Shown piece after piece: positions 1 through 48,440 of a DNA stretch of 64,000 bases. The stretch's first letter is position 1. The number at the start of each line of letters is the position of its first letter. A program made the position numbers and the translations under genes. The stretch is from the NCBI GenBank assembly GCA_007922305.1, contig ML677373.1, positions 12,264,127-12,328,126 on the forward strand, written 5' to 3'. The DNA is from Dermatemys mawii. Taxonomy: Eukaryota; Chordata; Testudines; Dermatemydidae. Under the pieces are notes generated by a model. The model saw only the letters and a program-made list of their open reading frames with translations, made no database searches and was not told where the DNA came from.

Positions 1-373
1 GTGGGGGTTGGATGGGTTGGGGGTTCAGAGGGGGCAGATAGAGGGCAGGGGCCAGGCTGTTTGGGGAGGCACAGCCTTCCTTATGCGGCCCTCCATACAG
101 TTTTGCAACGCCAGTGTGGCCTTGAGGACCAAAAGTTTGCCAGCCCCTGCTCTAGGACCTTTGGCTCATTAGGGAACTAGTCTCAATGTGACCATTTTAC
201 TAGTCCTGTCAGCTGGCCGCACCAAAGTGTATATGAAATGAGTTGTGGTCGGGGGCCAATAATGCTCATGCTGCTAGTAGCTTCCCTGAATGCATTCTGA
301 TTGTGTGGCCCATTGCATTAGCGTTCAGACTCGGTTGTACTCTTCAGTGCTTGTTTCTCCTTTTGTCTCCTAG

Positions 374-445
374 GAGAAGTACAGTGGCACAGCTACCTTC
401 TACATCACTAAGCCTTCAGATGGGGCAAAGGCACAGCCTCTGTAA
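374..445 (+). CDS. GALK1: Galactokinase, last coding exon (partial gene)
   Basis: Twenty-four codons ending in TAA follow a pyrimidine-rich acceptor (tttgtctcctag). The peptide ends SGTATFYITKPSDGAKAQPL, close to the C-terminus of vertebrate GALK1, which has GTATFYLSQAADGAK in human. Galactokinase phosphorylates galactose to galactose-1-phosphate in the cytosolic Leloir pathway; this exon supplies only the last strands of the GHMP-kinase fold, not the active site. The upstream exons lie left of the window. The gene is on the strand opposite ITGB4, tail to tail, as in human. The match is short, but the synteny makes the call strong. Confidence 0.9.
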   Translation, partial: EKYSGTATFYITKPSDGAKAQPL

Positions 446-975
446 GGAGTGACTTCTTCTGACGGCCGGGTCCTTAACACTGTCAGAGGAAAAGTCCTGA
501 GCCAGCTGCCTTCCCCTTTCCTTCTGGAGGAAATCAAACTTGGCTTTGTTTCTAACTTCACAGTGGAAACGTACAAATCTGCATCACTCAAGTGATAAAA
601 GTAATTTTGCACACCAGTCCTGCCTCTTGACTTAACCAGCTCAGTCCAAACCATGGGAGACCATATTCTGATCTCAATTACACCAACACAAGGGTGACTT
701 GCAGTCCATAGGGTTAACCCCAGTGTAACAGACCAGAGACTGATCCAGATTACTGCAGTAGTAGGTAGTAATGCCTTGCCTGAAGCTCAGTAATTACTGA
801 AGGAAAGCGTAGGGGCTAGGATGGCCAAGGGCCATGTGCCAAGTAGCCTGAGAGAAGGAGTCACTGATTTGCTGGGAGCACGGTACATTCTAGCCCCTGT
901 CACTCATCCCTGGCCAGCTGGCATAATGGCCTATCTTTACCTCTGAATTTTTGCAATAAATGGAGCAGCCAGTCA
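446..975 (+). other. GALK1: GALK1 3' untranslated region
   Basis: This is the non-coding stretch after the GALK1 stop, ending shortly after the AATAAA at 955-960. No repeat is obvious in it. The cleavage point is inferred at roughly 10-25 nt past the signal. The end may overlap the end of the opposing ITGB4 transcript. Confidence 0.6.
955..960 (+). terminator. GALK1: GALK1 polyadenylation signal AATAAA
   Basis: A canonical AATAAA hexamer lies 510 nt after the GALK1 stop, the first on the plus strand after the stop. The opposing ITGB4 hexamer begins only 29 nt further right. Confidence 0.6.
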
Positions 976-3900
976 ATAGAGAAAATTGTTTATTTAAGTG
1001 CAATGTAAAGCCATGTGGTTCAGAACACCCGTGGACAGACACACTGGAAGTATGCATGTGCCCACAATTGTACTTATCCGATGAAAGCTACAAAAAAGTG
1101 GTTACATTCTATTGTGGCTCTTCTGTACAAACCTTTTTAATAGGGCAGCTTGTTAGAATTAGGATCAGGCTGCATTCTGCCCCAGATAACTTAACTCTTT
1201 GGTTAAAATTATTGTCTGAACTCTCTGGAGGCAGTGAATCAGTGTGTTAAAACTACAGTACAAAGCACTGTGATGCACAGCAAAGGAGGCTACAGTGCAA
1301 CAGGGCGTGGCTTTGGTGAAATGCCACTTTAGCTGACAATACTTCCTATACTTCCTTCCACGCCAGGAACTGAAATATAAAGGAGCTGCCAACTGGACAT
1401 TCATTCAGTAACTACATATTGCCAATGGGCTGTGTAAAACCACATTTGGTTTCATTTCAAACAGACCAGGCTTCTTGTATTTAGATCAAAAACTAACACA
1501 GCTCCAGTTCCCACCGAGGTTTAGGGCAAGATGGTTATACATAATGGGGGGAGGGGGACGGAAGGACACACACATCTGGCTCACAGGAAAGTCAGTGGCA
1601 AAATTCCCATGGAAGCTTGGTGCAAGACACCCCTTGACCTGGTCTGCATTGTGAGCTCTCCCTGGTTCCCTAGGACTGGCAGAGACGTTCCATAGTCTGC
1701 TTAACTAAAACAAACAACGCCTCCAGGGAATAAGGGCAGCTATTGTTTTTGTTCTGTGGCTTTTGAAAACGGGCCTTACCCCTGAAAGGTGGGAGCTGCC
1801 ATTTTTACTAGGAACAGTTTCCCAGATTCTCATGAGCAGCTCCCATGCTAGCTGGCTGAGGGTGAAGTCGAACCAGTCCATGCTCAGACTGGTTCAACAA
1901 GAGGCAAATCAAGAGCATTTTGCCTTGGTAGATTTCAAAGGTGGGCCCGGCCCTTCCTTCCCCGTCTGACAGATGTGCCACATGGCACCAGGGTGTCAAG
2001 TGTCTTGCCCAGGCTCAGGGAAGGAGTCAGTGGTGCGGCCAGGGCTAGAACCCCCCACGAGTTTTGCCTCCCAAGCCACAACTCTAGCTTTTGGCTAATG
2101 CTGCTTAAGCTCTTGTTCAGCCAGGTAACGCCGTGCAGTGGCCTGGAGGGACTTAGGGGGAGATTTAAATAGGAGGTTCCCAATTCCCACTGACATCCCG
2201 TGTGGGTTGGGTACTTAACTGCCCTTTGGGCCTTTGCAAATCATCCCTTAAGTCTTCAGGCTAATAGCCATATTAAACATCAGCACAGCTGGGCTGGACG
2301 TGTGGCTATGGCACTGCATACACAAGCCCTGTGGTTAGTACTGTACATTATGATCAGAAAGGCTCACTCCATCCCTCATGGAGAGGCTTGGGAAGTGAAA
2401 CATTGTATGAGCGAGTCACCCCGCTGGCATAACTTAGTGCTGCAGTGCAGCATCTGCAGAGCTGTGTGGGACAGAAAGGAAAAGCTTCCCGCCCCCCGCA
2501 CCATTGCCACAAATGCCCTAGGGAAAGTAAACATACAAGAGGTTCCATCACCACCAGGTTGGAAAGTAGCAGGGAGGGAATGCAGCAAAAGGTATGACAG
2601 GATGCTAGGTTGCCTCAGCGACCCAGAAGCTAGACACACAGCAGTCACTCGAGTAAAAGAGCACTGGCCAACGGTCAGACGCACGACAGCCCCTACCGCC
2701 CTCAGCCTTGGGTAGCAGGAGCGTGGGAGCAACACGGTTCATGCAGCCACACCCTTACCACCAAGCGGTAGCCATGCAGGGCAGGGTTCCAGCACAGCTC
2801 TTTGCCCTGACGTGGTCTGAGAATGGCTGATGCTGGGGAAAGAACTACATGGCTGAGGCTAACAGTTCGTCCACTCTAACGGAGCGGGACTGTCCTGCCC
2901 CCACGTCTGTCTCTGCCATCACCTTGTATTTACTAGGTGACAGTGGAATGTAATACTCTACACAGAGCATTTTGGGCAGGGGATCAAATGCCTTTACAAG
3001 TCAGGCAATGTTTTCTGCTTAAGTCACACTAAGCTCCACTGTAGGAAAAGGGACACCAATAAGGGTTTTGGGTATTAGGTTTATACCAAGCTGGTCTTTC
3101 AAGAAAACAAAACTATTACCCGTTTATAGTACATTTCTTCTGATCCTATGCCAGTGAACTAGCAGTTTTGATTCTTCCCTGGTAGTTCTCCAGGTTTTAC
3201 TTGGCCTTGGCCCAAGAGTATCCTGTAGCTAAAGTAAGACTGGACTGTTGCATGCTTTGCAGTACACAACTCCTCAATCTGGGATGCTGTACTGCAGAAA
3301 TCAACAGTGGAGGATTTAGGTACTGACCTAAAGCCCATTGAAGTCACTGGGAGTTTTCCCATTGGTTTTGGATCAGGCTCCTTAACCAGTCTCTGCTATT
3401 ACAAATGTTTCCCAAAAGCTATGTATCTTTAATACTCATTGTAGATCTCATCTACCTAGGTTTCCTTTATAAAATAATAAAATATATTTATATATATAAG
3501 GAAAACTGTGCAAGAGTTAAGCAAATTTGCATCAGAGCATTGTGGGTAATGCTATGCAAATTAAGGCTATCATCTGTTACTGCAGTACCACACATTAGCA
3601 GCAGGAGGCTTTACAAAAACAGGTGCGGTAGGAATGCAGCGATTACCCTGACCATCTACATTGCAACACGGCTTATAAACAATAAAATGGTGCACATTTG
3701 CAGAGCACAACAGAGTTGCCTCCTACTGGTGAAATGAACGGGGAGAGCAGGGCTGAGCCAGCAGGTTGGGAAAATAAAAATGACCATGCACGACACGTAA
3801 CACACAAGGCAGAGGGGGGGATGGACATTTAAATACAACAGCCCAGTGCAGTCAAACTCCCAGCGGGAGGCCAGCGGTGTGAGAGTGAGTAGGCAGCACA

Positions 3901-4261
3901 TACACACACAGTCAGCAGGTAAGGATTATACTACACGGGACTCCACAAACGGCTGGCCAATGCCTGTGCACTGAGAAGCCTCTGGGACAGACCACTCAGT
4001 GGAGATCCTAGGCCGGCCAGCCCAGAAACAGAGAGCTCCAAATGCCAATCACACACTTGCCATCCCATCCGCCGGCTTGCTGCCTCCATGGCGGTGGGCT
4101 TAAAGGAATGACCAGTGTGTCAAGTGCCACTGCAGTTCTACAGCCAAGTGAGATTGGGTGGGCACGGCCGCCCAGAGCCTGGAAGCTGACCCATAGCACG
4201 AGCCTGCCTGAGAAGCTCTGCAGGCTGAACACACACACCCCTTTGGCAGCATCTTCCCCGC
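970..4261 (-). other. ITGB4: ITGB4 3' untranslated region (probable, about 3.3 kb)
   Basis: This region lies between the ITGB4 stop and the minus-strand AATAAA. It contains no conserved coding exon on either strand; the longest open frame (2200-2715, +) resembles nothing known. Short repeat-like pieces occur near 2210 and 3335-3380. The UTR length is inferred from the lack of an earlier perfect signal. The mammalian ITGB4 3'UTR is much shorter, so use of a proximal non-canonical site is possible. Confidence 0.45.
989..994 (-). terminator. ITGB4: Candidate ITGB4 polyadenylation signal AATAAA
   Basis: TTTATT on the plus strand reads AATAAA on the minus strand. I saw no other perfect minus-strand AATAAA between the ITGB4 stop at 4262 and this point, though weaker variants exist (ATTAAA near 3428 and 1136). 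Cleavage would fall near 965-980. Confidence 0.5.
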
Positions 4262-42147
<37,886 letters not shown>

Positions 42148-42157
42148 CCTCTTCCTC

Positions 42158-42330
42158 CTGGAAGTGCACCAGCCAACAATGTTACCACCTCCCCTGGGGT
42201 TTTATATTGAGGATAACCCATGCAATGCTTCCAACACAAGAGCAAACACAGCCAAGCAGCCGTGGGGCTGCAGTGACTCTACTTCCAGATGGGATGTTAT
42301 ATGGGATGCGATCTGAGTTACTACAGAGAA
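42158..42330 (-). promoter_or_regulatory. ITGB4: Possible ITGB4 proximal promoter or intron 1 end
   Basis: On the minus strand a TATAAAA-like box reads at 42206-42200, 53 nt before the start codon, so a short-leader promoter is conceivable. Equally, the cttccag at 42158-42164 could be the acceptor of an intron that follows a distant non-coding exon 1. Nothing in the sequence decides between them. Confidence 0.25.
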
Positions 42331-42339
42331 TTCTTTCCT

Positions 42340-42665
42340 GGGTGTCTAGCTGGTGAGTCCTGCCCACATGCTCATGGTTTAGCTGATCGCCATATTTGGG
42401 GTCAGGAAGGAATTTTTCTCCAGCGCAGTTTGGTAGAGGCCCTTGGGGTTTTTTGCCTTCCTCTGCAGCTTGGGGCACAGGTCACTTGCTGGAGGATTCT
42501 CTGCCCCTTGAAGTCTTTAAACCACGATTTGAGGATTTCAATAGCTCAGACATAGGTTAGGGGTTTATTACAGGAGTGAGCGGCTGAGATTCTGTGGCCT
42601 GAGTTGTGCAGGGGGTCAGACTAGATGATCATAATGGTCCCTTTTGACCTTAAAGTCTACGAGGT
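42340..42665 (+). mobile_element. CR1-family LINE 3' end
   Basis: It has ggtcaggaaggaatttttct, tggaggattctctgcccctt, and the tail gactagatgatcataatggt then cccttttgaccttaaagtct. It lies 190-520 nt upstream of the ITGB4 start codon. Confidence 0.6.
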
Positions 42666-42709
42666 TTGCAGCATGGGTTGATTGGCAGAGCCCCCTCAAG
42701 GAGGACCCC

Positions 42710-42747
42710 CACACACACACACACACAGACAGGTGTGTGTGTGTGTG
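42710..42747. repeat. Inverted CA/TG microsatellite (hairpin)
   Basis: A run of CA is followed by gacag and then a run of GT. The two arms are complementary over about 15 bases, so this is a potential stem-loop about 560 nt upstream of the ITGB4 start. Confidence 0.85.
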
Positions 42748-43990
42748 ATTTTATACTGGAATTAACCCATGAGATACTGAAGCAGGACAGAAGAATGAAG
42801 CAGGGTCTTTAGTTTCCCAAATAGGTGTTTCAGCTTTAAAGTGGCCAGTGATCTGTGCAAACGGGTTGAATACCTCAATCCATCCCTGTACATAGTGCCC
42901 TCATGCTGGCAGCAGCCGCTGATTCAGCACGTATTTTATTGGGTCACCTTTCCCTGGCAGGCTCGTCCATATCCAGGAACACGCTGTGCTCTGGGACGCG
43001 GCCCAGAAGAGGCTCTAGAAGGATGCCTAGCAGCAGTTAGGTCTGGTTAGCAGTCTCTGAATAGGAAAATGCCCAGCCCTGTAATATCAGGGGGTGCTGC
43101 AGGTCTGGCATGAGGTACATCAGCAGAGCGGCAGGACAAACAGATGGGGGCTACGGACTGGGCTCAAAGTGCACTGGCAGCGCTGCATGAGGAGGCATGC
43201 CCAGTGCTTGCCTGGCTCTGGCAAAACTATCAGTCTCTGCTCAGGAGTGGACCCAACCAATCTCCCATCCCCGCTCTCAGCTGCCCACTCCTCCCTTCAC
43301 AAAGATCCTCCTTTCTCAGGAGTCGCTGTGTGTTTTAAAGGCTCCAGTAACCGCTGGGTCTTCTCCGCCCTTCTCAGCAGAGCTGCAAACACTTCTAGTT
43401 GTCTGCCCTGCAGACCCACTAAGGAGGAAAAGCCACTAATACTGACTGTTTCCACCATCCCACTGACTGTTTCCACCATCCCACAGTGGACCAATAATAG
43501 GGTAGACCGTGGCTAATCAGAGCCCAGTGCCAATCAGCCTGCATAACTCACAGCCAGAGCAAATATCTCCTTTTCCTGGGGTCAGGGCCCAGTGGTCTAA
43601 TGAGAGACAGAGAAGGAAAAATGAGGTATCAAATTCCTCCTTTTGCCTATTTTCTATTGTACTAAGAATTTCCAGAATGGCACCAACTGCTCCGGCAAGT
43701 GCCAGACTTCCCCAGTGAACCCTGATGTTTGGCCTTGTGACAGGCTATTGAACCGGTTTGCATCCTTGAGAGCCAGTGAAGAGCAGCTTTCACCCTCTGT
43801 CTGTTCCAAAGCTGCAGCCTCACTGAAGTCAAACTAGTTGCAAAACGCTGACTTGTTAAATCAGGTTTTCTGTGGCCCTGCATGAACTTGCAATCCTTTA
43901 TTCAGCCACTAGATGTCTCTGGCTACTGCAGAGCGCTCCAGATGGGGCGTGGGGCCCCCAGGGAAACAAAGGAGACAAAACTAAAGCTTT
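42748..43990. other. Unannotated upstream sequence
   Basis: No gene is supported. It contains a two-copy tandem repeat (actgtttccaccatcccactg) at 43442-43482. It could hold ITGB4 regulatory sites, but nothing specific is recognised. Confidence 0.4.
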
Positions 43991-43991
43991 G

Positions 43992-44109
43992 TAGGGTGAC
44001 TAGACAGCAATTGTAAAAAATCAGGACAGGAGATGGTGGGTAATAAGAGCCTATATAAGAAAAAGACCCGGAAATCAGGACTGTCTCATTAGGATATCTG
44101 GTCACCCTA
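43992..44109. mobile_element. MITE, mariner-like (about 118 bp)
   Basis: The ends TAgggtgactagacagcaa and gatatctggtcaccctA are inverted and bounded by TA. The internal gagcctatataagaaaaaga is typical of a small non-autonomous family. The flanks share agctttg. Confidence 0.75.
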
Positions 44110-46424
44110 GAGCTTTGCAGAAGATCATTTAGGAGTTTGCAGTTGTTTTCTGTTATCTGCCAGGAGGACTGTGTTTCCCTGTATTGTTACATGTGAGCAG
44201 GAAAATTAAAAACGTCAAGGCCGAAGTCTAACGTAAGGTACTAAAGCACCTCTAGTTAGAGGATGCAGGCTCTGTGCAAGGTCGACTCTCACAACAGAGA
44301 GTGCCTGGGGCTAGTCGGTTTGTTTCTCCATCTCAGGGTAATCCATGCTCCTGAGCATGATGTTAAAATATCAAGGGGCTGTAAAATCCTTTAAGGCAGG
44401 AATCTTTTGGGAAGGTGGGAATGATGCGTCTTGGATTGTCACACAGCAGCAGCTCACCAGTTCCCACTGGGAGACCAATCCAAAGAACTGGGCGTTGTGA
44501 AATAGCCGGGAAGGGCCTCATAGAAAAGCGTCTGTAATCAGCAGGAAGACTCTCCTTGACTTTATGGGCTTTGGGCTGGGTGTAGATCCAACAAAGACTT
44601 GCCTCCAGGTCCCTTCCAGCCCTACCTCTCGCTAGGTCTGCATTTATCTGCAGGGTGAGTTCCTCCGGTGATGCCAAGCCAATGGAACTGCTCAGAGTGT
44701 AGAACGCGGAGCAGGAGCACCAGATCAGACCCCCTTAGTGTTATACTGCGCTCTTCATTAGAGCGCCTGGATAACACGACAGGATGGACTTTGTTCTTGT
44801 ACCTGGCTGCTGTGACTTCAGCCTTCAGTTCCACTGGTTTATCATCCAGCCACCCATCATGCTGGCCTCAGTTTAAAGTGAATTTGGAGCTGGTGGAAGG
44901 TGCTGGGTTGACTGCTGTGGAAATCAAGGTCTGCTAGTTACAGCAGTGGCCTCCTGCTCTGAGTCCCTGTCAGTGCATTTCACCCCGACCTGGAGGGGCC
45001 CATCTCTGAGGAGTCTGAGGATATTTCAGGCTTTGCCCCATTCAGACTTTGATGCTTCTGCGTCACTGCCAGCAAAGCTCCAGTTAATGCCAGGCACACG
45101 GTGGGCAGCTGCCCATTAGGCACTGCCCTGAGACGACCATTTCTTTGGTGCCAGATGGTAACAGTTTCCACTGGCTACTGAGCGGCAATGGCTCTGAACT
45201 GAGGAAAGTCTCCCTTTCCCATGAGCCCTAGTCCTGATGACATGATCATAATGAGAAGCAGGGAAATACCAGTTGCTTAGACTATCCAGCAACGAGAGCT
45301 ACAGAAATGCCTTGAAACACCATCCACAATTGAGACCCAAAGGATGGGCTCTCTTCCCAAGACAGCAAGAGAAACACAGAGGTAAACCTTCCTGCACTGC
45401 CACTACTGGCACTCAGCAAAACCCTCTCCACCACGCATCCAAAGAGCCCGTGGCCACTGCAAAGACCCCGCATTTGATGCCCGCTATGTCACACTGGCAC
45501 CAGCATTGGCGTGCCGAGCTCTCACGTATATATAGAACTCCAGCGGAGGGAGATGGCTTTGATTGTTTAGAGGAAAGAACCATTAGGGGAGAGTTTGAGT
45601 CACCATGTGCTATTCAGTGCCTTGGGCACACAGGCTGCCATCAAGTCGTGGTGAGCGGTTAGATGAAAGTCGATAAAATCCAGCCCCATTTTAACAGCGA
45701 TGTTGCCATGCAACAGACCAGGGAACGTGGCCAGTAATTCCCAGCATGGCTTGTGCACATCTGTAAGAATCCCCTGTTGGGCAGTGCACTCTTCAGGGCA
45801 GGGGCTGTGGTCTCTTACTAGGTTTTTGTACTGCCCCTAGCACAATGGGTCTGACTCCGAGTGGGGTCTCCAGGCACTGCTGTCATACACCTAACAAGGG
45901 GTGTTGTACCTGTAGCCCTCACTTTTCCTGCTAGCGCTTCTCGCCTAGCTACCCTAGAGGTTGCTCAATAGATCCAGTGCTCAGCCCTGCCCAGAGCACC
46001 ATATGCTCAGATCAACATGGGGACGCCTGGGGGGAACACACCCCTCGAAACCACACCCCAGGCCCACCAGGAATGATCACAGCTGCCCAACAACAAGTCA
46101 GACCATTTCAGAACCCCAAAGAACTAGCACCCAGCGCACGGAGAGGGAGAGCAGGAGTTAAAGACAGGAGGTGACTGTGTCTTAACAACCCTGGAGTGTT
46201 TTGAATTCTTCTTTTGTCTCACATTTCCTCTTAAGCCAGTGAAAAATGCTTCAAATCCCCGTGAGGAAATGAAAATTTTTCAGTGGAAAAGCTTTGTTAG
46301 CGCTTATTCTCGCTGCGCTCACTAGCAGATGCGTGGTCTGTCACGCTCTTGGGTTCTCTCTTTTCTAAAGGTGCAGCTTAGGAAATAAGTAGCTCTGGCC
46401 AGTGTTAGCGCAGGAGACGTAAGA
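44110..46424. other. Unannotated intergenic or intron-1 sequence
   Basis: Short unrelated open frames only. No conserved protein, tRNA or repeat is recognised. Confidence 0.4.
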
Positions 46425-46784
46425 GGGTGTAGCAGGCAGGGCACCAGACTGGGAGCCCAGAGATCTGGGACCTAAATCCTGACTCTGCCATTAACTCACA
46501 TTGCAACTTTGGGCAAGTCGCTTCGAGAAGGGCTGTGTAGCTAGAGTACTGGACTGGGACTCAGGAGACCTGGGTGCTATTCCCAGGTTTGCTATTAGCC
46601 TGCTGGGTGACCTTGAGCAAGCCACTGTGCCTCAGTTTCCCCACTTGTAAAAGGGGAATGATGACACTGACCTCCTTCCCGAAGTGCTTTGAGAGCTACC
46701 GATGAAAAGCACTAGATAAGAGATGAGTATTAATTATTTCTATGCTTCAGTGTCTCCATCTGTAAAATGGGAATATGAATTCAA
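46425..46784 (+). mobile_element. Nested MIR-type SINEs
   Basis: An outer MIR (gaccagactgggagcccaga to gggcaagtcgcttc) is interrupted by a second, complete-looking MIR (gtactggactgggactcagg to agatgagtattaattattt). It resumes at gcttcagtgtctccatctgt; gcttc is present on both sides. Confidence 0.7.
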
Positions 46785-46951
46785 TACACATCTACCCCGA
46801 TCTAATGCGGTCCGATATAAGATGAATTCAGATATAACATGGTAAAGAAGCACTCCGGGGGCCAAAGCAAGTTTGATATTACGCGGTTCACCTATACCGT
46901 GGTATGGTTTATTGGCTCCCAAGGACCACGTTATATCAGGGTAGAGGTGTA
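46785..46951. mobile_element. Mariner-like MITE (about 167 bp)
   Basis: The ends TAcacatctaccccgatcta and atatcagggtagaggtgTA are inverted and TA-flanked. The interior repeats the gatataa(c/t)gcggt pattern in both directions. It sits at the end of the outer MIR. Confidence 0.75.
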
Positions 46952-47224
46952 TACAAGTTGTATTACTGCAGCAGTAGAAATTCCCAGCTGCAATCAGGGC
47001 TTGTTTGTACTAGGTGTTGCACATATATACTATAAACAAAGAGGAGTCCTTGTGGCACCTTTGAGATACAAACACAGCTACTCCTCTGAAGCCATATACG
47101 CTATAAAACATAGTCCCTGCCCTGAAGAAGTTATAACTTAAATAGACAAAAGGTATGAGAAATGAGCAACCGCAGCAGATGTGTGATAATCTGTCTGTCA
47201 TGTTTCATGCTAATCCCTAATAGA

Positions 47225-48440
47225 TAGAGGTTTAGAATCATAGAATTTCAGAGGCAGAAGGAACCTCAGGAGATTATCTAGTCCAACCTGCTGCTCAAAG
47301 CAGAACCAAATCCCATTTTTGCCCCATACCTCTAAATAGCCCCCTCAAGCATTGAACTTGCCATACTGGGTTTAGTAGGCCCATGCTCAAACCGCTGAGC
47401 TACCCCTCTCCCAACAGAATATCAGGCACCTCAGGAGATCATCTAGTCCAACCCCCTGCTCAAAGCTGGACCAATCAAATAATCCAACACCTTTTTGCTC
47501 CACATTCCTCAATGGCCCCCTCCAGGATTGAACTCACAGCCCTGAGCTTAGCAGGCCAATGTTCAAATGTGCATGAGGTTTAATATCCCTTGCAAGATTT
47601 ACTAGCATTAACTATAACTCTGGCTATTCTTATCCCTATAAAAGTCCAGCTCCCCTTTGAATCGCGCTAATTTTTTGGCTTCAAGAACATCCTGTGACAA
47701 TGAATTCCACACTTAGTTTGTGTGTTGTGTGAAAAAGCATTTGTTTTTAGTGGCTTTGAATTTGCCACTTATTCTTGTGATATAATGGGGAGAACTAAAC
47801 TCGTGACCTACCTCCTCTAAATCATTCATTATTTCATACACTATCACGTCTCCTCTTATTCATCTTCTTTCCAAAGAAATAATCCCAGGCTTTTCCATTT
47901 CTAGTCATAGGAGAGTTTTCCCAAGCCCTGGATCATTCCTATCACTCTTTTCTCAACAGCCTCCAGTTCTGTAATATCCTTTTTGAGATGGGGTGATGAG
48001 CACTGCACATAGTATTTCAGATCCTTCCACACACTAACATCGTGTTTGCCTTTTAGAGTGCAGCTGTACATTAAGGGAGATCTTCATTGAGCAGGCTACA
48101 TTTTCTCATCTATTGCGCTCAGGTCCCTTTCTTTGCTTGACACAGCTAATCTAGAACCCTATAAGGTGTTGGAGTAGTATAAATGTTCCCCTTCAAGGTG
48201 CATTACTTTGCATTTAATCATGAACCTCATTTGCCAGCATGTTGTCCATTTTCCTAGCGGAGCGAGGCCCCTCCTCTGAAGTTCCTGCCAGTTTTCTCTA
48301 GCCATGACTAACGGAGATGGCAAACTCTGCAGGTGGCACAAAGCCATCTCCCTGCTCACTCTCTTTTCCAAATTATTAATAAAGAGATTAGACATTAGAC
48401 CTTGTAGGGAACCTTGATGAACACAGACCCATTTCATTCT
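47225..48440 (-). mobile_element. CR1 LINE, decayed, minus orientation
   Basis: On the minus strand it runs from decayed reverse-transcriptase sequence (SNLFINNLEKRVSREM near 48390 and IKCKVMHLEGEH near 48200) to the 3' end, which on the plus strand reads gaatcatagaattt then gaaggaacctcaggagatta. A second, partial copy of the tail starts near 47418. Confidence 0.8.

Noticed and set aside
2200..2715. Longest open frame left of the ITGB4 stop (171 codons, +)
   Set aside because: Low-complexity, unlike any protein I recognise, no splice or start context, and inside the probable ITGB4 3'UTR on the opposite strand.
48159..48437. Minus-strand open frame as a host gene
   Set aside because: The peptide SNLFINNLEK...CKVMHLEG is a decayed CR1 reverse transcriptase.
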